From Agaricus subrufescens (lineage: Eukaryota > Basidiomycota > Agaricomycetes > Agaricales > Agaricaceae): a stretch of DNA of 64,000 bases. Shown here piece by piece: positions 57,670 to 64,000 of this stretch (position 1 is the stretch's first letter; each line of letters starts with the position of its first letter). Under the pieces are notes generated by a model. That model saw only the letters and a program-made list of their open reading frames with translations, was not told the origin of the DNA and did not search any database. A program made the translations under genes and the position numbers. The stretch is from positions 5,518,001 through 5,582,000 of the forward strand of contig CM057057.1 in assembly GCA_029945375.1 (NCBI GenBank). Reading direction: 5' to 3'.

Positions 57670-58650
57670 ATTACGTCGTAAACCGGTGAACATTTTTTGA
57701 TCTGGATTTGGTGATGGGGACTGTGAGCAGCGTTGGAGTACCTCCGGGTTGGCCCCATTTAGTTTCCGATTTCAGATGTTTCGTTAAGAGGGGACCTTGT
57801 AGTGGACGACCAGGTCAATTCACAGCTAAAAATGGCAAAAAAAAAGAACCTCCTCACCCTTGATCGGTCGGGTAGTTAGTCCTCCCACCTGTAAATCTTG
57901 CGGTGATCAGATTCTGCCTCTCTTTTTTCCCTCTGCACAGGGATTTGTCGCTGTGCAAGAATCAACAACATGGGCCACGGCACTTAAGCTCATATCTCCA
58001 GACATGATAGACCGGCACACCTAGCGCTTCCAACGAACTTCTCAAGTACTATCTTCTTTGATCATCACCGAATACCGGTGCTTTTTACATGAGCAAACGT
58101 AAGCCATAGGAATGCATTCAATCATGATTCAGATAAAGATGCAGAGTATGGGTAACCACGCCTGCATGTTGACGCTCGAATGACTTATTTTTTAAAAATA
58201 AAACCTCAGGCGACAATGAGAGTTGCATTGAGCGACTACACTCACCAAGGATATTGGACTTGTAGTAGATTGCGCAGATTTTGTCCGTGGTCACGGCTGT
58301 CAGCCGACAGGATAGTTGACGTCCCTAATCTGTGAATAGACATAAGTGGGGCTGTAGCGAGCGAATGGAAGACAGGCACAGCACTTTCATGTTGTTCTTT
58401 GAAAAGGTGCTGAGCGACTCGTTCTGTGCATGTATCTGCGGCTGTGGGCATAGTTCTGACCGACATAAACAGCATACACACCAAAACGCGTCAAGAAGCG
58501 TGCCTCTGTGAAGAATGAGCAAGCACATGATGACATACAGTTGAACGTCACCGCGTTGGTCGCATCTAGGAGTGTTTGACAGTCGGGGGTACGTTTGCTG
58601 GCCATAGATGTCCGAGAGTGCGCGTTAGACACGCCAGAACCCAAGTTTCA
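57670..58650 (-). pseudogene. Old XPF relic behind copy E
   Basis: Same layout as 50,960-52,260: exon 10-8 remains (TGTAGTGGACGA near 57,800; ACCGGTGCTTTTTACATGAG near 58,080, matching XPF 27,270) followed by exon 4-2 remains (GACGCTCGAATGAC near 58,175; AACAGCATACAC near 58,470). Confidence 0.5.
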
Positions 58651-59239
58651 AGAAAGTGAAGGGTTGACGGGTACCAGCCAAGCCCAATCACCAACCCAAC
58701 CACATCCCTTTGGCCCGCTTTTGGGAAATTTCAAATCGCACCCGACCCCGGAGCTTGCGGTATGATCTGTCCAGTTGAAAGGTTATCGAGTCGATTGAAT
58801 TTCCTGCGCCCAGACCGCCATACATTCGCTCAATTAATACACAGTACTATGTCAATTGAATCTATGCAGCGAAGCTTGCCGGCGCGTACTGAGTGGATAC
58901 GGTGTCAACTGAGAGGGTAACCAGCAACAGACACGCGTTGTCGCCTCTAAGAGTGAAGTTGTTTTGAGTCGAAGACAGGCTCACTGCGCTCATGTTGTTC
59001 TTGAGGGGCGTTGTGCCGCTCGCTCAATATATGCTTCTTTGACCGTTTGCATGGCCATGCTCTATATAGAGAGAGCATACAATACGATGTACGAGCCATG
59101 CTTTTCTAGACGGTGAGCGAGCTAACTTGTGGTGACGTATAGCAGAACGCTCACCTCACTGCCATACCAGCATCGGAAGTTCGCCACATGACAACCATGT
59201 ACACCCCCTGGTAGCCTTGTAACCGACAATGCGGGGTTA
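58651..59239. repeat. Array spacer segment
   Basis: Paralogous to 42,261-42,864 and 52,261-52,690; shares GTGTCAACTGAGAGGGTAACC, abbreviated in the others, and the ACCAGCATCGGAAGTTCGCC block. Non-coding. Confidence 0.5.
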
Positions 59240-59960
59240 TTTGCCGATAACATGAAATCTGGCACATGAGATCAGAGAGCTACACCAGCAGCGTTGAGAA
59301 ATAGGTCCCACCGAGGATACAAGTGTACCGTACGCAGTTGCAGCTCCTTCATCACACTCTTCAGCAGCGACTGCCACGTGTGATATGTTCAGGCTGGTCC
59401 GTGAACGCTTTCACGATGCCATCCTTGTTCTTCTCACAGAACAGACAGATGATAAACGCTTCGAAGGCTGTAGGCGTGACCCTGCTCCACGTCAACAGCA
59501 TACACAATGACACGTTGAGAAACGAACCTCTCTGCATGAAGAATAAGCAAACCGGTGACGAGAGCCACCGGAATGTCGCCCTGCAGCATATCGACAACAA
59601 GGATCCGCGACGTTACAGACATGAGCCGCCCCCTGTTTGTAAAGGTTCTGCCTGAGGAGATGTTAGACTTTTCAACGCACGCAACGGGGAGACACCAGCT
59701 TACCTGTCTGTACTCGAAGTCTCGTATCCAACAACGCGGAGGCCCGGCCTACGGCACCCTATGATTCCGAACTCCTCGCCAATGGCAGATTCTTCTTGCG
59801 TCGCATCAACTAAGAACCAGGTTCTTATTCGAGTTATAGATCTTCATGAGTGTGCATATGATACGGCGGAGCCCAAGGCCCCTCGGAGCGAGAACGAGAA
59901 CGTTGCTCGTCACGGGGTCACGTAATGACCAGACATCATGATTCATGATCACAAACTCTC
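59240..59960 (-). pseudogene. Younger XPF relic, exons 4-1
   Basis: This matches XPF 28,905-29,600: GTGAAATCTGGCACATGAGA type start, [20 protein letters not shown] (59,620-59,560), AFIICLFCEKNKDG, and LILAPRGLGLRR-like. It ends before the XPF start codon. Several shifts and stops. Confidence 0.75.
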
Positions 59961-60049
59961 CTAAACATTGCTCGAACGACAACAAATGCCCCACCTCATC
60001 ATCCTCCGAAAATATAGCCCCTTCACGTTTTTACGCAGGTCATCAACAC

Positions 60050-60700
60050 ATTCTCTCATGCAGAACAGCCGCACCCCTGCCACTAACGCATACCAAAGTC
60101 TTCACAAGCTTCCACGCAATAGCGTTGAGCCTTTAATATCATCAGGCCCACCACCACCAGCGCCAGGAATAATAGCTCGGATATATTCGGCTTTCGGTCG
60201 ATTGCTTTCACATCTTTGAGTATCTCTGTTGCAGCGTACTAATAGTAAAGAGAGAATGAGAAGGACGAGTTAAGACCGGATGGTTAGAAAAGAAGGAGGA
60301 TCATGAGAGGGATTGACTGTTGAACGTTGAACGTTGATGGTGCATTCGGCCTATGGCGGTAGATTGGGCTCACATAATTTTTGAATTCAGAAAATGTCTC
60401 CTCTGAACTGGATACAATGAATGGGTTGCTTCTAATGACCAGAGATCGATTCACGTAGGTTGTATATATAAAAGAACGGACATAGTGAGTATAAATTCTC
60501 GGAATGGAAAAGTATGAATTTCTCAGGTAAAGACTCGACCCCAAATCCAATAGTCTCTTCCTCTCGACACGGATGTCAGAGTCGGAAGTCTCCCACCATC
60601 AAAGTGGCAAGAACAACAAGTAAATGTGGGATTCGTAAGAGTGATGGTATTATCCGTCAACGGTGCAACACCATGTCGCAGTACCAAAAAAGCAGCCCTA
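60050..60700 (-). pseudogene. XPF relic of the C-terminal exons
   Basis: This matches XPF 26,330-26,990 (exons 11 and 10): the FKDLK-like and AFNVQQS/PSTFN segments, TTTTTGAATTCAGAAAA against TTTTTGAGCTCGGAAAT, and the CCTCTCGACAC / TCTCCCAC / GTAGGAGTGATGGTA-like blocks of exon 10. It is frameshifted throughout. In this unit it lies to the right of the exon 4-1 relic, so the order differs from the intact gene. Confidence 0.65.
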
Positions 60701-61118
60701 CTTTCTATGCTCTATCATCTTGCAGGCATGCTGACGAGACTCTCACACATTCCTGAGAATATTCTCTTGTTCTCATACATCCACCTTGCGTCCAATACCG
60801 CATAGTCCCAGCGCTCAGTAGTCCATACTTTGTCTAATAGGAAAAGGTGTCTGTTTGAGGCGTGGATTCACTCCAGGCTCGATGAGAAAACCCAATCAGC
60901 ATTAATCGCACAGCATCAAAAGTTCCTACAACATTTGCAAAACAGCATTCCTCTATTCAAGGACCAACAGAGAGTACTATCCCTAATGTACAGTACAGAC
61001 CAATCCCTACAAAACAAGGAGAGAGACCAAATGAGAAGATACGCGACGAAAAACTCGGTACATAGAAAAGGACAGATCCAAGACAAAAGATTTCGACATG
61101 TGATATCTGTGTATAATA

Positions 61119-62659
61119 CTAAAAGTGAGGAATGAACCTGGTCCAATCAACGCTCTGGGAGACTTCTTTAGGGAGAGAACGAAGAACAGTGAAGGTAATA
61201 CCAAGAAGTATAACGCGTGATACAACATATGCAGCTGTGGCACCGAAGAAGAGACACATTGATACATGGCAAATAATGCCATTCAGTATGCCAGACTTAT
61301 CAACATACGCGTCAGTCAATATACCACTAGCCGCAAGAAGAATAGGTGCAGCAGTGACGATACAAGCAGACACTAGCCACAATATTTGTTCAATGCTTGA
61401 AGGAAAGACTGGGAGCCATATGGGAATCAAATGAAGAGCTCCAAATATCACTGCAGTCGGAGCAGTGATAGCCCAAAACCCATGTTCATTATCCAGAAGC
61501 TTGATTAAGAAACCAAGGACCGTGGAGTGGGTTGGCTCTATCCACTTTCAGTTTGTAAGTTGGTAATACTGATACAATTAAGAAGGCAGGCACTAACCTC
61601 ATCCATTATAAGACTCTTTTCTCGACCCCTGCGGTTCCTCACATGACGAGTTCCAGAATTTGGTGAAGAATTTGTACTTGGCGCCTCATCTGCAATGTTC
61701 GAGGTAGGGAAACGCGATATAGAGGAGACCCCTTCCTCCCTACTATCTCCTTCACTGTTCAAGACCTTGGTTACTTCTTCATCTTTCTCAAGAAAGAAAC
61801 GATAAGGAACTGATAAGTTTTGGGGTTTTCTCCACCAAAAGACGTAGATGAGGATATTGAGAACTGCATATGCAAGCGTAACAACTTCAAGCTCGGTCAC
61901 ACGGAGCTTGGTTGCCCAGCGAGCAAGACACTGAACTACGAACCACGTTGTCTGAACTACGACAAAGAATTTGCTAACCCAATCGCGCTTGCCTTTGTCT
62001 TCTATCTCTTCGGGAGAAATAAGTCCGATTTGTTGGATGATGGGCCGCATTGTGGGATCCTCAAAGATATCTTTTGTCGGTTGAAAGACATCGGGAGACT
62101 CATCGCCATAATTGTAAAGCTCGATCCCGTTCATATCAGCGAGGAATCCGTGTATGAGTGTCCAGCGGCTATTATATCGCTTTGCCTTCAGCTCGCGTTT
62201 ATATTGTTCAGTGGTCTTCCCCCGTATTTCAATCAGTTCAGGTGTACCTTGGGGCAGGCATTGAGTACCGCGACAATAACATGCAAAAGAGGTACACTTA
62301 CACAAGGCCACAAAAATTTTATTCCAGTTGTCGACGTTTTGCTTCGCTTGAACCAGGTCGGCAATCGCGCGCCAAAGAGTTATTTCTGGTGCGACTACGA
62401 CTCAAGGCATCCTGGAGAGCCTTCGCCAAAAAGATTTCTTCTTGCTTTTTGTAGAGGATCGTACATCAAGGTGAAGCATAACCCATGTGCAAGCATAGAG
62501 CGTTGTCAGGCAACTCAAGACGATATTTGCGGTGGTGCGATGGTGAGTGACATCTGGAATATTACATCCATCACAACCGAGAGGTGTTGCTAGAACGTCC
62601 GCGGCGCCTTGAGTAATGGTCAAAGAAGGAGGTATAGTGTGCGGGGAGGGGATTATCAT
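61119..62659 (-). pseudogene. Membrane-protein family copy F, one nonsense codon
   Basis: Exons 62659-62302, 62247-61598 and 61544-61119 total 1,434 bp in frame. Exon 1 is 24 bp shorter than in the other copies (an in-frame loss in the Pro-rich N-terminus). The only lesion is TGA at 62,402-62,404 in RLSRMP-stop-VVVAPEI, where copy E has TGG (REMLWALIAPE). Exons 2 and 3 are clean (TTWFVVQCLARWATKL, VTELEVVTLAYAVLN, DWTRFIPHF). Confidence 0.82.
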
Positions 62660-63159
62660 GATGGTGTGAACCAAATTCGAGCCAATTTCAATCTTTACAT
62701 ACCCTCTCATTCAGCCACGCATGGAAAGGACGTACAGGTGGTGGGGCAGAAATGGTGAAGACAAGGAGCGTGTGTATAACTTGGAATAGTCTGATAACAC
62801 CAGGTTATTTTAATCAATACCACCTATAAGTGGAATGTTCAATACATGCCCGCAGTAACAACTGTTCAACACCATAATACATGCTAGGCGTTACAAATGC
62901 GGTAGTTGAAACAGATTAGGGCTCTCCCTGGTCCTGTGCCAATCACCAATACATCACCGCAGTGATTCTGCCGGGCTATCAACTGGCGCGACTCAGAAAT
63001 GTGTGCGAGAAGTCAAAACATGGTAGTTCGAAGCCGACTAGAACTCTCCCTAGGCATTCGTCCTTGGGAATGAATATCTCTGCCTCATTGCCCCTCCCAA
63101 CATAGCCTCTTCACATCTTACGGAGCCCCATCACCTCATTTAGTTGCACCTGAAGTGAT

Positions 63160-64000
63160 CCAGTCTAAGTCAACGTTAAGAAATATGAAGGCTCGAATGA
63201 GTTCCACATCCCTATAATAAGCCCTTTCGAAACATCATCAAGACCGTTGCCGCTGAGGGTACCGTTCTGGTTGATCTGGTTGATTACTTCCTGACTCATT
63301 GGATATTTTTCGGTTTGTATTTGGTGTGGGGACTGAGCAGAGCTAAAGTACCTCCTAACTAGTCCCACTTAGGTTTTAGTTTCAGATATCTCATCAATAT
63401 GGGACCTTGCAGTGGACAAGAACGTCGATTCACATTGTTTACAGCTATAAAAGGGAACTTAATGAGCAGAAATCTTTAGGACAATGAAACAAGACGACCG
63501 GTAAACGTCCACGGACGATGGTGACAATCGATCTGATGCATCTATCCTCATACCACAAACAGTTGGGATTTACTTCACAGTCTGGATCGCAGGAACGATA
63601 GGGAAATGTGTTGCTTGTAACAGTGATAGAACTGTCAATCGAAACCCTAGCATATTTACAACGACCTATAGGAAAGAATAAGCAATCAGGTGGCAGACAG
63701 AAGACTATTCACCTTCGATCGGTCGGTAGTTAGTCTTCCTGCCCGTAAATCTTGCATTAATCACTTTCTCCCTCTCTTCTTTCCCTCCGCACAAGGCCTT
63801 TGTCGTTCTTCAAGGGTCAACAACTGGGCTACGGCACTTGTCAGCTCATGTCTCTCTCGGAACATTGTTAGGCCGGGACACTTAGTGCTCCTAACAGACT
63901 TCTCGAGCGCCACCATCACTAGCTACCGTTGCTCTCACATGAGCTAACATAAGCTGTAGGAATGCATTCAATTGTGTTTCAGATAAAAATGGAGAGAATG
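63160..64000 (-). pseudogene. Old XPF relic behind copy F, cut by the window end
   Basis: Same series of landmarks as behind copies D and E: GGATATTTTTCGGTTTG, a GGACCTTGCAGTGGACAAG block, CAGGAACGATAGGG with GTAACAGTGATAG (exon 10 remains), CGTTCTTCAAGGGTCAACAA (exon 9), and TCACATGAGCTAACATAAGC (exon 8). The array therefore continues beyond 64,000. Confidence 0.5.

Noticed and set aside
1..64000. CRISPR arrays, operons, rRNA, riboswitches
   Set aside because: The sequence is eukaryotic. No regularly spaced repeats of that kind and no rRNA or riboswitch core were seen.

Overview
This is nuclear DNA from a filamentous basidiomycete, most likely an Agaricomycete. Genes are cut by many 46-100 bp GT-AG introns. 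The gene families (a DUF6535 fragment, a short 7-TM family, a Plavaka-type transposon, a chromodomain Ty3/Gypsy element) are typical of Agaricomycetes. No prokaryotic or organellar signal is seen. The exon models below were built by hand by joining open frames at splice sites and checking the result against remembered family signatures; no alignment or search was run.

Left part (1-19,400), ordinary gene space: the 3' end of an unrecognised gene; a DUF6535 relic; a complete 12-exon serine carboxypeptidase (7,888-9,949, minus); one intact 5-exon 7-TM protein (11,487-12,563, plus) with two broken paralogues (6,975-7,339 minus; 10,490-10,832 plus); a G-protein alpha subunit (15,033-16,881, minus) whose conserved C-terminus is only recovered if a single-nucleotide exon is used; and a small secreted or membrane-anchored protein (18,655-19,397, minus).

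Right part (20,015-64,000), a degenerate segmental array. A two-gene unit, an unnamed multi-pass membrane protein gene followed by the DNA-repair nuclease gene XPF, both on the minus strand, recurs along 44 kb. The XPF gene at 26,163-29,623 is complete (11 exons, 985 residues). Every other XPF segment is a decayed relic, of at least two ages. Six copies of the membrane-protein gene (A-F) and two terminal fragments (G1, G2) are present. Only copy D (49,351-50,925) is fully open: A carries a LINE and a frameshift, B is truncated, C has nonsense codons, E has ATG changed to ACG, and F has one TGA.

Mobile elements interrupt the array. A 5'-truncated LINE (20,446-23,695) with a 15-bp target duplication splits the last exon of copy A. 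A long-TIR element (29,957-40,817, about 8-bp target duplication) carries a nested, nearly complete Plavaka transposon (30,926-40,424). The Plavaka itself holds a TTCC-rich block and a 58-bp-arm palindrome. A truncated Gypsy element (46,085-49,106) has one 292-bp LTR and two extra ORFs after the chromodomain. The segment around 40.9-46.0 kb is strongly depleted of CpG compared with its paralogues, as expected for methylation-linked or RIP-like decay of repeats.
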